Shown: one piece after another, positions 9,801 through 17,592 of the stretch
How positions within the stretch are numbered: position 1 is the stretch's first letter
Layout of the letters: every line of letters begins with the position of its first letter
Assembly: GCA_001275005.1 (NCBI GenBank)
Contig: JWZX01002242.1
Location: forward strand, 1 to 36,726
Reading direction: 5' to 3'
Origin: Chrysochromulina tobinii
Taxonomy: Eukaryota; Haptophyta; Prymnesiales; Chrysochromulinaceae
DNA: 36,726 bases
The notes under the pieces: generated by a model
What the model saw: the letters and a program-made list of their open reading frames with translations, nothing else
Databases searched by the model: none
Told to the model about the DNA's origin: nothing
Made by a program: the position numbers and the translations under genes

Positions 9801-11578
9801 ATGTCGAAGCCCTCAGGCGGTGCGAGCAGCGTGACCCCTATGTGCACAGAGCGGTCGTTGTGCGCTGAGCGCATCTTGATGATCGCGGGCGATCCAGGGA
9901 GCCCTTCGGCGAGCAGCCGCGGTGACGTGCTCACGAGGGACGCGAGCCCGTCCTGCGAGGCCGCGAGCACCACCGGCTGCGATGCCTCGACGGTGACATG
10001 AAGCTCATGGAGCGCGGCCACGCGGATGACATAGAAGTACATGAGCGGCAGCAGCGCTTCTGAGATCACCGTGCCATCGGCAGTCCCGTTGCGTGCGCCG
10101 ATCGGCACCATAGAGGGCGCGAGCGCTCCTGTGGAACCACTGCCGCTCTCGGACGCGTCGTCGGCCACCTTGGCGTCGGCCGTCTTGGTGGCGGTGGCAG
10201 CTGCAGGCGCGCTACCTGCGGGCACCCGCACGATGCGGTTTTCGTTTGGCTGCAGCCGCGTCACCGAGATGGGTTGCGAGTGCACCACGAAGCGGAAGCG
10301 ATCGGCCGACGGGTGCAGCGCGACGTTCCGCAGCGACAGCAGTAGCGGTGAGTCGAGGCCGCTGTCGACGATGAGGCGCTGCAAGCAGAGAGACGAGGGG
10401 GCGAGGGGATGAGCGAGGAGCGAGGGAGGGATGGAACGCATGGGCAGCACCCGTGAGGGCAATCTCGTGGAGGCGCGGGCAACGCGATCAGGGAGACGTG
10501 CCGGCTGCTGCTGTCGCACCTGATACGAGCAGATCTCGACGCCGCACTCGACGGGCAGGGCCCAGTGCGCCTCCTGGAAGCCAGCGGAGGCGCTCGAGTA
10601 CGAGAGGAGGAGCACGGGTTGCCCCGAATCGTGCGAGAGCGCCCCGAGCAGCACCTTCTGCCCGCGGGGCAACCCTGCTGTCGCCACCTGATAGTGATAC
10701 ACCTCCCGTGGCTCTGAGGACGTGAGCTGCAGGTGGCGGTGTAGCGAGGCCACGGGCCGCCCGAGCGGTAGCACGACCCTCTCGACGTTGGCGTCGCCGT
10801 CGAGTGAGGGCAGCAGCGGCAGCGGCGAGGACGCTTCGCTAGGCTCCTCGGGCTCGTCGGGCACCAGTAGCTCGCCGCTCTCGACGATGCGCACGCTGCA
10901 GCTGCCGCTCTTGCGCTTGCGCTGCGCTGCGTCGTGCATGTCCTTGAGCACGTCGTGCCCCTGCACCACCTCGGCGACCGCCACATGACGCTGCGCGGGG
11001 TCCCAATCGTGCCGCGCCAGCATCAGGCCCGAGGTGAGGGCCCTACGCGACCGCGCACCGTCCACCTCCTCCTGCGGCGTCGGCAGCTGCGGGTCCAGTG
11101 GGTTCACGGCTCCATCCCCGTCCTCGTGTAGCGTCAGGAGAAGAGACTGGGCGACGACGCGCGCGTCAGCTTTTTCACGCTCGCGCGCCTGCAGGCGCTG
11201 CTGCTCGACCGGCGGCCAAGATTCTCTGGTACTACCTGCAGCCAGCAGCGGCAGTGCCACCGTACCGTTGCGCCGCCAGAAGCGCGTGGAGAGCGCCGCA
11301 GGTGACTCGCTGCCGTGCGCCCGGTCCATGCACAGGCCGAGAAGTTCTCTCCCTCGTAATAGCTCGAAGAGAGGTCGTTGCACGCCCTCGAGGGCTGGAA
11401 CTGCAAAAACGACCCGCCGTGGGCCGCCGCGTGTGCCTGCCTGCTGCTCGAGGAAGCCGAGACGCGGCGCCGACGTGGGCTGACTGTGGTGCTCAGGCGG
11501 TACCACGGGTGACCTCTGAGAGCTCACGGAGGGCGCGGCAGGCAGGGAGATGAGAAGAAGGAGCTGTGCAGCCTTCAT
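6845..11578 (-). CDS. Single-pass membrane protein with cytosolic RNA-recognition motif
   Basis: Predicted 1577-aa, apparently intronless protein. Residues 1-20 form a signal peptide (MKAAQLLLLISLPAAPSVSS). Residues about 21-712 form an ectodomain of unknown family with beta-rich segments. A hydrophobic helix at about 713-735 (SIGGIVLVLGLVALGGLAVV) is followed by a Gln run and then Lys/Arg-rich sequence, so the C-terminus should be cytosolic. Residues about 736-1075 are low-complexity Ala/Ser/Gly/Lys-rich with a charged helix (REQERLADEEKRAGEEREE). An RRM lies at about 1079-1156 (bases 8344-8111): RNP2-like VVWVAPL, FAPWGEV, RNP1-like GAAFVYL and a final QLVVRA strand. The tail is Gly/Pro/Ser-rich, including repeated GGGV units. 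Signal peptide, membrane helix and RRM all fall in one minus-strand frame, which argues against the long plus-strand frame opposite. It may tether RNA at the ER or another endomembrane (inference). It diverges from sideroflexin. Confidence 0.8.
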   Translation of the reverse strand: MKAAQLLLLISLPAAPSVSSQRSPVVPPEHHSQPTSAPRLGFLEQQAGTRGGPRRVVFAVPALEGVQRPLFELLRGRELLGLCMDRAHGSESPAALSTRFWRRNGTVALPLLAAGSTRESWPPVEQQRLQAREREKADARVVAQSLLLTLHEDGDGAVNPLDPQLPTPQEEVDGARSRRALTSGLMLARHDWDPAQRHVAVAEVVQGHDVLKDMHDAAQRKRKSGSCSVRIVESGELLVPDEPEEPSEASSPLPLLPSLDGDANVERVVLPLGRPVASLHRHLQLTSSEPREVYHYQVATAGLPRGQKVLLGALSHDSGQPVLLLSYSSASAGFQEAHWALPVECGVEICSYQVRQQQPARLPDRVARASTRLPSRVLPMRSIPPSLLAHPLAPSSLCLQRLIVDSGLDSPLLLSLRNVALHPSADRFRFVVHSQPISVTRLQPNENRIVRVPAGSAPAAATATKTADAKVADDASESGSGSTGALAPSMVPIGARNGTADGTVISEALLPLMYFYVIRVAALHELHVTVEASQPVVLAASQDGLASLVSTSPRLLAEGLPGSPAIIKMRSAHNDRSVHIGVTLLAPPEGFDITVSTRPAPVQPAVDLAELTAELEAAGVLDGLTSAERQSIIQQVHAEEQVLSRISIPGRATAQRLTGDAVFGVAAAFGDPTSWGDPGWESVAGSVAAGSWGAASGLGGRRGSDADGSLSFASIGGIVLVLGLVALGGLAVVQWQQQQQNAVAGVLSAAASQPRGSAAKGEAAVGGGKAGRKGGGGGGHAKNGSAHPKNGSTIAHADDKPAATAERPAVAGAGIDDSSSTASSSSTSSATSSHSALSGNGLRQRRCSEEGAAETPRRAGAKSGKEISKEPSGAKEAAANEAAAKDAKAATTKTDIRERAVNTSTAAGEVPSGEGERRGGGDKGSGAGGAVGSGAGSGAGGGAATKGGTRREQERLADEEKRAGEEREEPWQLSAKGATARKAARNSFASPSAADKPASSTTAKPSPAAEAAPAAEAARSSATDGRARKGSAGAVSPPSAAPVAAPVTTPERAAAPAATVDARAGTATVGLSHGDATPHVVWVAPLCSAALDSEEPLRTAFAPWGEVAGWRLLTTNGAAFVYLRSAEACRALLAHVHANGRPPSVLGRQLVVRAAIVSQDGTALLPGTPATALLPGMTAAVGGVASAGVAATPIGAYASSLYAGAPNRSASSESTPTGFATGFGSAVNRAHSAVNSHPTPTPTPSPSSTAKPTPIPMLMPMPMPSTSLFANPNAKPADYRQALNPSAPPAAYPALAGAAAGTSPLATAPPAHLAHLLSPTHPLPAARTTTSGAAGLGLGLGLPGVGGYGLPGAAPSTAGAAGPTLDSSRPWSSAAAAGGSMGGGVGGGVGGSMGGGVGGGVGGGVGGGVGGGVGGSAVGGGGGGSGSHGLWAGGWQGLATSTSTWQPSLQPPLGTVPSSLVTPSLPSIGPSAALGAGTPQATWGAGSGLNWSPLSTAAVFPAQLAAALPAANLPPPADCASGLTSGGGGGSSLLASSLNPLLQSSMLGVPSRLPSRPTPSGFDDDGMRQRAADWGAS
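7324..7447. repeat. 12-bp tandem repeat coding for GGGV units
   Basis: About ten copies of a 12-bp unit, ACGCCGCCGCCC on the + strand, with a few copies changed to ATGCTGCCGCCC. It lies inside the C-terminal tail of the RRM membrane protein and encodes repeated GGGV and GGSM units on the minus strand. The length is probably variable between strains. Confidence 0.85.
7786..7872. repeat. Hexamer-based repeat coding for Pro-Met and Pro-Thr runs
   Basis: Imperfect repeats of GGGCAT/GGGCGT on the + strand. On the minus strand they encode alternating Pro-Thr, Pro-Ile and Pro-Met residues (PMLMPMPMP, TPTPTPSPS) in the disordered tail of the RRM membrane protein. Confidence 0.75.
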
Positions 11579-11822
11579 TGCAGGTGAGAATGATTGGGCT
11601 CAAGTTCATTCACAACACACCATAAGTTCACCACAGCGCGTGTGAGTCAGATTCGCTCAGCTAACTCGCTTGATTTCTCGTCATCCTCAATCGCTCCGTC
11701 AAAACACGTTCATTCTTTGGGAGATCATCTCTTTCCCCACAGCACGCTGTTTGACGCTCGGGCAATGCCGCTTCGCTTGTCAATGAGAGGAGAGGTGTTC
11801 ACTCGGCAGGGAGATCATTCTC
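11579..11822. promoter_or_regulatory. Shared upstream region between the RRM membrane protein and sideroflexin genes
   Basis: A 244-bp gap separates two divergent start codons and is less GC-rich than the coding sequence on either side. It must hold both promoters and 5' UTRs unless these lie within the genes. No TATA box is convincing. Confidence 0.45.
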
Positions 11823-12950
11823 ATGCTCGTTCGTGTCACGAATTACAAGGTTGGCGTCGCCGCGAGTGCGGCGGCCTTGGCCGCCTACTCCGCCCGCCGC
11901 CCGCCAACCCTGAACGAGCGTGCCTCCTCCTCGAGCGCCTCCTCGAGCGCCTCCTCGTCCAGCGCCTCAACGCTTGAAAACCTCTCACGCGTCTGGGCAC
12001 CGCCACCCTTCTCCTCCACCGCACCGAGTCGCTTTGATCTATCGACGTACGTGGGCCGAGCTCTGCACTATCTGGACACATTGGGAGACCTATCGATGCT
12101 CACTGTCGACCAAACACGTTGGGCGGCGAGCAAAAGGCTGCTGCATGAGCATGCCTCTGGCCAGGGCGAAGGCGCCGCCGCTTCAGACGCACAGCTTTGG
12201 CGTGCACGCAAGATCGAGGCCGCGTGCGTACACCCCGAAACGGGCGTGCTCGTGCCGGCGCCCTTTCGCTTCGCGGCCTTTGCGCCCGTCAATCTCTTCA
12301 TCTGCTCGGGGCTGCTGTGGGCGAGCGGCGTCAGCTTGCGCGCCTCTGCCTTCTTTCAGTGGTTCAATCAGAGTTACAACGTTGGCGTGAACCACTGCAA
12401 CCGCTCGAGCGCTTCGCCGCCTCCCGAACGCCTCGCGGCGGCCTACATTTGTGCGACACTCTCGTCGGTCGGCATCGCTCTTGGCCTTCAGCACCTTGGC
12501 GCGAGACACCTACACGGCCGTGGACGTCTGCTCCAGCTCACAGTACCTATGCTCGGGGTCTCCGTGGGTGCCATCGTGAACCTGATGCTCACGCGCAGCC
12601 AGGAGCTGCAGAACGGCATCCCCGTCACCGATGCCGACGGCCGCGAGCTCGGTACCTCGGAGCTCGCGGCTCAGTACGGTCTCGGGCAGTGCGCAGCCAC
12701 GAGGGTCGCATGGACTGTCGCGCTGCTCACGCTCGCGCCCGTGGCATCGACCGCCGCGCTGCGCGTGCTACCAGCTGGCCTGCCGAGGAGCATCGCCGCT
12801 GTCGTCGACGTGGGATCCACGTTTGGTGTCATTTGGATCTCCGTGCCGCTGTGCATTGCCATCTTTCCACAGCACACTGACCTTCCGGGGACGCGTGTCG
12901 AGGAGCGCTTTGCGGCGCACGAGCGCGTGTTCTTCAACAAAGGCTTGTGA
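11823..12950 (+). CDS. Sideroflexin (mitochondrial amino-acid carrier, SFXN family)
   Basis: Predicted 375 aa. After a Ser/Ala-rich extension of about 65 residues, possibly mitochondrial targeting, the protein follows the sideroflexin pattern: RFDLSTYVGRALHYLDT (70-86), HPETGVLVPAPFRFAAFAPVN (137-157; usual form HPDTGE...), FNQSYNVGVNHCNRS (181-195; usual form NQSxNAxVNYxNR), several hydrophobic segments, and the typical ending FFNKGL. Characterised sideroflexins sit in the inner mitochondrial membrane, and human SFXN1 carries serine into mitochondria for one-carbon metabolism (family knowledge). The substrate here is inferred. The start is the only ATG ahead of the conserved region in a good frame, but the long low-complexity N-terminus leaves the exact start open. 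The gene is divergent from the RRM membrane protein. Confidence 0.93.
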   Translation: MLVRVTNYKVGVAASAAALAAYSARRPPTLNERASSSSASSSASSSSASTLENLSRVWAPPPFSSTAPSRFDLSTYVGRALHYLDTLGDLSMLTVDQTRWAASKRLLHEHASGQGEGAAASDAQLWRARKIEAACVHPETGVLVPAPFRFAAFAPVNLFICSGLLWASGVSLRASAFFQWFNQSYNVGVNHCNRSSASPPPERLAAAYICATLSSVGIALGLQHLGARHLHGRGRLLQLTVPMLGVSVGAIVNLMLTRSQELQNGIPVTDADGRELGTSELAAQYGLGQCAATRVAWTVALLTLAPVASTAALRVLPAGLPRSIAAVVDVGSTFGVIWISVPLCIAIFPQHTDLPGTRVEERFAAHERVFFNKGL

Positions 12951-13652
12951 AATCTTCGTAGACTTGTGCCCGACCCTGAGCTCGCACGCGCGCGCGCACC
13001 CAGCGCGCAACCCGGTGGTTGCGCGCTCCCGCTGCGGGGTCGGGCCCCTAGTGCTTAGGGCCGTCGGTTAGTGCTGCGCCGGACCGCCGGAGGTGCAGGT
13101 GGCCTCTCCAAGGCTCCTCCCTCCCCCGCTCACTGCGCGCTGCCGCTGGCGCTGGCCGGCCGGGGCGACGGACTGGGCCGGACTGCCCCCGCCGAAGTTT
13201 GTCATTTCTGGGCTTTCTTGTTTATAACAGTGAACGCAAGACACAGACTCGGACTGTGACCGTCCCGCGCGACCGCGGACACCCGCGCCGGCCGGCTCCG
13301 GTCCCGCTCCCGGCGCGAGCGGCCCTGCATAGACCAAATCAGAAATCTCTTCATTTGTCATTTCCTGTTAAAAAAGCCATCAGCAACCACACAGACATTC
13401 ATAGTTTACCAGATATGGCGCCGCAAGTTGCCCCTACGGCTTACCACTACGGCCGTCGGTCCGGCCAGGACGCAGGGAGCAGGTCGCTCCGTCCAGACAC
13501 AACTCGACTAGAGAAGCGACAGTGCAGCCCTCGCGGCCTCGGCTCGGGCCGGTCTCTTAGATCTCGTCCCCGCGTCACAAAGGGCGTCGCCCCTGCTCTC
13601 ATTCGCCAAGCCGCATGTGTGGGGGGGTCCAACGAAGCGCACCTAAGCACGC
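12951..13652. other. Convergent intergenic region
   Basis: Lies between the 3' ends of sideroflexin (+) and the RRM export adaptor (-). The sequence is GC-rich to about 13330 and then AT-richer at 13330-13420. Open frames on both strands are short and Arg/Pro/Ala-rich without motifs. No gene is supported. Confidence 0.4.
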
Positions 13653-14566
13653 CTACTCCGCGGCCGATGCGTCCTTCTTCTGCGCAAAGTAGGAGTCGAG
13701 ATCATCATCGAGGCCACCCGAAGTAGGTGCCTTGCCCTTGCCCTTGCCCTTGCCGCCGCCGCCGCCGCTTTTCTTGGCGGGCGCGTCGCCATCGCCGCCA
13801 TCGCCGCCATCACCGCCCTTGCCCTTGAAGTACGAGTCCAGGTCGTCGTCGAGATCCGACGCTGATCGACTGTGAGACGCACACGTGAGTGATGGGGACC
13901 CTTAGGTAGCAAACGCACGGGTCGGCTTGTGGCACTGGGCGGTGGTACTCACGGCTTGCTGCCCTTGCCCTTTCCGCCCTTGCCCTTGCCCTCGCCCTTT
14001 CCGCCGCCCTTTCCGCCGCCCTTGCCACCGCCCTTGCCGCCACCTTTGCCACCGCCTTTGCCGCCGTCGGACCGCACGATGAGCTCGCGCTCGCCGAGCA
14101 TCGAACCATTCAGCGTGTTGATGGCCTCCTGTGCGCTCTCCGGGTCGTTGTAGCGCACAATGCCGAAACCGCGCGAGCGGCCATCTTCGCCCGTCTTGAC
14201 ATCTGCACGGCAATCACCAGCCCCACTCCTGCAGGTACCGAGAAGGAATCAACGCGCCGCAGCCGGCGTTTTGCGCGACGATGGGAGTCAAAGAAGTGCA
14301 GCCCGGCCGGGCGGCACGACAGCTTTTGGAAGTGAAGAGTTTCAGCGGAGCAGAGGCGTATTGGAGTGCGTGCAGCGCGTGAGAAAGCGAGGTTTCGCCT
14401 ACATGTGGTCCTTCAGCTCTTTCCACGTGACATCGTAAGGCAGGTTGCCCACATAAACCGCGCAGCCATCGTCGTCACCGCCGCCGCCGTTGCCGCCACC
14501 GTAGCCGCCGCCGCCGTACGGAGAGGGCCGCGACGAGCCACGCTCGCGCCCACCGCGCATCGCCAT
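13653..14566 (-). CDS. Gly-rich RRM protein with two C-terminal LDxxLDxY boxes (ALY/REF- or CHTOP-like)
   Basis: Three exons on the minus strand: 14566-14403, 14228-13953 and 13869-13653, giving 218 aa. Intron 1 is 174 nt (GTAGGC...CTGCAG) and intron 2 is 83 nt (GTGAGT...TCACAG). Joining them rebuilds one RRM at residues about 35-108, with RNP2 VYVGNL, then LKDHMSGAGDCRADV spanning intron 1, RNP1 RGFGIVRY and INTLNG. The RRM follows a Gly/Tyr-rich N-terminus and precedes a Lys-Gly-Gly-Gly repeat tail. Exon 3 carries two near-identical boxes, LDDDLDSYFKGKG and LDDDLDSYFAQKK. These resemble the C-terminal LDxxLDxY element of ALY/REF and CHTOP/FoP mRNA-export adaptors, which bind the DEAD-box helicase UAP56 (family knowledge). 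The start is ATG 14566 (AAACATAATGG). A role in nuclear mRNA packaging or export is inferred. A plain glycine-rich RRM protein is the alternative. Confidence 0.85.
13870..13952 (-). other. Intron 2 of the Gly-rich RRM gene
   Basis: 83-nt GT-AG intron (GTGAGT...TCACAG) inside a Pro codon at the end of the Lys/Gly repeat tail. Splicing joins GKGSK to the duplicated LDDDLDSYF boxes. Without splicing the frame stops at once. Confidence 0.85.
14229..14402 (-). other. Intron 1 of the Gly-rich RRM gene
   Basis: 174-nt GT-AG intron (GTAGGC...CTGCAG). It splits the RRM after helix 1, inside the Met codon of LKDHM. Removing it restores the conserved GRSRGFG half in frame, which is the evidence for it. 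Confidence 0.85.
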
Positions 14567-15417
14567 TATGTTTGCCGAGACGGCGCGACTCGGCGCTCGG
14601 GTCTGTCGAGTACGCCTCACCTCTCATTCACAAGTGCAGAGAGCAAGCAAGCAAGGAAACAAAGCATTTCGACTAATTAGCTTGCTTGCTTGAAGAGAGC
14701 GAAGTGGCATTGTGCCCGAGTGTCAAACAGCGTGCTCGGTGCTGTGTGTGGAGAAACGGTGAAAGAGAGGTGTTCATTACACTCGACAGCCTCGTGGTAC
14801 TCTAGCTATTCTAGCAAGCAAGGAAGAGCGCACTTTTTAGAGCTCATAGAGTCTTACTCTTAGACTTATTAGTCTTTGCTTGCTTTTCACCAATATCCTC
14901 CACATGCCAACGTAACGCTAACGGTACGTCCTGTGCTCGCCAAACGGTTATCGATGTCGCGTAGATGTCGCGCGACGAGCTTTCGTTTGTCGGCGTACGG
15001 CGACCTCCACCTCGCACATCTTGTCAGACTTCACACTATACATGTACACACATGTTCGACTGTTGAACTCCACTAGACGTAGACCACTACCGTCTTCGGT
15101 CGACGGACGTGGGCAGACACTGTGTACACCAAGCTCCAAGGCTCACGTAGAGACACATGAACACCCAAGGCAAACACCTCCACAACGTAATCTCTCTCGC
15201 GCGCTCTGTTCGTGCGTCTGCTCTGCGTGACTGTGTCACTGTGAGTTCTGCACACCCATCTGCCGCACAGGTATGTAGAGGTATGGTGGGAGGTATGTCT
15301 CTTGCTCACTGCCTCACTCTTTGCGCTCCTTCCTCTTCTCTGCTCTCTCGCACCTGATCTTGCTCAACATTCACGGCGAGCGATGGGGCCCTTGGGCATC
15401 ATGACATTAAATGCCTC
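14567..15417. other. Intergenic region with CAAG/CTTG repeats
   Basis: An 850-bp gap holding the upstream region of the RRM gene and the 3' flank of the PG-rich repeat gene. AGCAAGCAAGCAAGG at about 14640 faces GCTTGCTTGCTTG at about 14681 and can form a hairpin. Further GCAAGCAAGG and TTGCTTGCTT copies occur near 14813 and 14876. A GGTATGT-like repeat lies at about 15270-15298. No coding region is recognised. Confidence 0.5.
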
Positions 15418-17171
15418 TCAACCAAAGAGCAAGCCAGTGTCAGCTGCATGCGCTGCAAGGGTCTCGCCCGAGAGAAGGGCTCTCGCCGGCGCCGGGCGGT
15501 TCGCTTTCGGCTTTCGCAAGGTGGAAGTGAGTTGGTACGACGAGGGCGAGCGGCTCAACAAGCGGACTGGTACGCCCGTGTCCGAATAGCCGTGGAGATC
15601 AGTCGCGCCCACCGGTGAGCCGAGCGCGCGACTCGGGCCGCGGCTTGGCGACGCCAGGTTACCCGTTCCAAGGCAGGCCCGAGAACCCGGCGAGCCGTTA
15701 GAGCCGGGGCCCAGGCTCGGCCGCCACGGGGTAGGGGAGCCGTGCTGCGCACGGCTCGGCGAGGGGTGTGGGGGGAAGTGCTCGACAGAGTCGACCCTTG
15801 AGAATCGACCATCAAAGGACGATTGCGAGTAGGCGCTCATCGGACGCTCGATTGAGTACATGGTGATGCGGCCGCCTGCGCAAGAGGGGGGCGGGGGGGG
15901 TGCACAGTATACACATCCAGTGCCAGGCCAGTGGTGAGTCTGTTGCAGTCCACAGGCGCGCAGGCGGTAGAACACAGAGGGTGGCGCCGACCCGGCAGCC
16001 ATGACGCACCTTCATGCTCGACCTTCGTTTTGGGCACGCTGCGCGGGATGGAATTCGGGCCCATCGGCTGCACGTAGGCCGCACGCAGCGGGCCCGACTT
16101 GGGTGGGGGTCCGAAGGCCGTTCCTCCACCCGAGGATGGAACCACCTTGCTCTCGCGCCACTCGCGGTCGATGCCGCCAATAGTGCCAAGGAAATCCTTG
16201 CTGTTCAGGCTGCCAAAGACGTTGGCGAGGGGCGGGTCGGCGCACGCGTCTGCAAGCTGGCGCAGCGGCTTGCGCGATGGCGATCGGTTGCGGTCCGTGT
16301 AATAATGTTTCTCGGCGCCATCCTGCAGCTCGTGGCCGTAGCAGCTGTGGCGTGATGCCTCGACCCATGGCTTCCGGTCTGCCTGTGCGTTTGCCTTGTC
16401 TAGCTGCGAGTGGAATTCATGGTCCTGCGCGGTCGTCGCCTTGTTCCAGAAAGCCTGCGGCGGCAGGCCTCTCGACCTCGGGCTGGTCGCCGGGCGCGAC
16501 GCACGGGTTTGGTCAGCGTAGCTGCCCGGCGTGAGCTTAAAGATGGGCTCCGCTCCGTGCGGCGCCGGGTGGAGCACGCCACGGTCCGCGGTTTTGCCAT
16601 GGCTTCCGCCGAGCAGCTTCTCATTCCTCTTCTGAAGCGACTTCTGATAAGTAAATGAATTTCCCTGCGCGCCACCAATCGTCGTAGGAATCGTGTATTG
16701 TGGACCGGGCGAGAAGTGCCCCCTCATCTCGCGCATGTGGTCATTGCTGATGAAACGCATCTCATCGACACGCGCGCGACTCAGCTTCTGCGAGTCGTAT
16801 TTGGGCGGTGGGCCCCACGTTGGGCGTGCCTTTTGCTTGGCAGCATCGGCGAAGCACATTCCGGGCAAATGGTACATTCCGGGCCCAGGAGAGATCAGGC
16901 CTCTTATGAGTGGCACGCCAAGAATCACCTCCGTGTGCAACGCCGAGATCCGCTCGTCCATCGGGTCGAACACTCGCGACACACGCGACACGGATGTAGA
17001 TGCGCGATCCGGACGACAGGAAGTGACGTCAAAGTGGCACAGCTGCTGACCGACGCCGCAGGCTCTTGAAACTTCTGTGGTCGAGTCAGGAGGCCCGAAA
17101 TTACCGGACAGAACTTTCTCGAAGAGACCAAATTGCATGCTAACGAGCAAAACCGCAACCAACTTGCCCAT
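15418..17171 (-). CDS. Sperm-tail PG-rich repeat (STPGR/SHIPPO) protein, probably flagellar
   Basis: Two exons, 17171-16010 and 15875-15418, separated by a 134-nt intron (GTGCGT...GCGCAG with a strong C-rich tract). Splicing joins KVEHEG to GRITMYSIERP and gives about 539 aa. Repeats of the Pro-Gly-Pro type are visible: SPGPGMYHLPG, FSPGPQYTIPTTIG and LTPGSYADQ. Segments such as TWGPPPKYD and GTAFGPPPK look like further degenerate repeats. STPGR proteins are associated with axonemes and flagellar microtubules (family knowledge), which suggests a flagellated cell. The start is uncertain. ATG 17171 gives a hydrophobic N-terminus (MGKLVAVLLVSMQFGLF) that would be odd for an axonemal protein, so ATG 16961 (MDERISALH) or an unseen upstream exon is possible. 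The gene diverges from the EF-hand gene. Confidence 0.8.
15876..16009 (-). other. Intron of the STPGR gene
   Basis: 134-nt GT-AG intron with donor AAG|GTGCGT, a long C-rich tract and acceptor GCGCAG|GCGG. It interrupts a Gly codon. Reading through it hits low-complexity sequence, while splicing continues a Ser/Pro/Arg-rich tail to a stop at 15418. Confidence 0.75.
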
Positions 17172-17592
17172 ACTCCAAGCAACTTCATCGTGTAGATCCG
17201 GGTGTAGATCTCCGCTGTGGAACGAAGCGCCCTAGTTTCTCCGAAAATAAGCCCGAAACTAGAAGGGTGCGCGGGGCTGCGGGTACATCGGGCCCCAATG
17301 CTTCCACCATATTTGGCGGGCGCCAGAGTCTCGATGCACCTGTGTAGAGCAGGGATGATCACGAGGGCCTCGCCGTACAGTACGTACCTGTATGTCATTT
17401 AGCTCTGAGCGCTTCACCATGTCATGTTCCTTCCAAGGGTTCCTTCTAATACTGGTGCTCCTTCAGCGGCGAGCGGCCCGTGAGAAAAAAGGCCGCGCCG
17501 AAGCGCGACTCTCAGCATTAACAGTTGAGTGTCACATGACGGAAACCTTGAGCGGGTTGTGAAGCACGTTCACGTACGATTGTTCACACGAG
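17172..17592. promoter_or_regulatory. Shared upstream region of the STPGR and EF-hand genes
   Basis: A 421-bp gap between divergent starts. It would hold the promoters of both genes and perhaps 5' UTRs. Nothing resembling a known element is clear. Confidence 0.4.

Noticed and set aside
8232-10001. A 589-codon open frame on the + strand
   Set aside because: It is antisense to the RRM membrane protein. The minus frame has signal peptide, membrane helix and RRM in order. The plus product is Ala/Ser/Pro low complexity.
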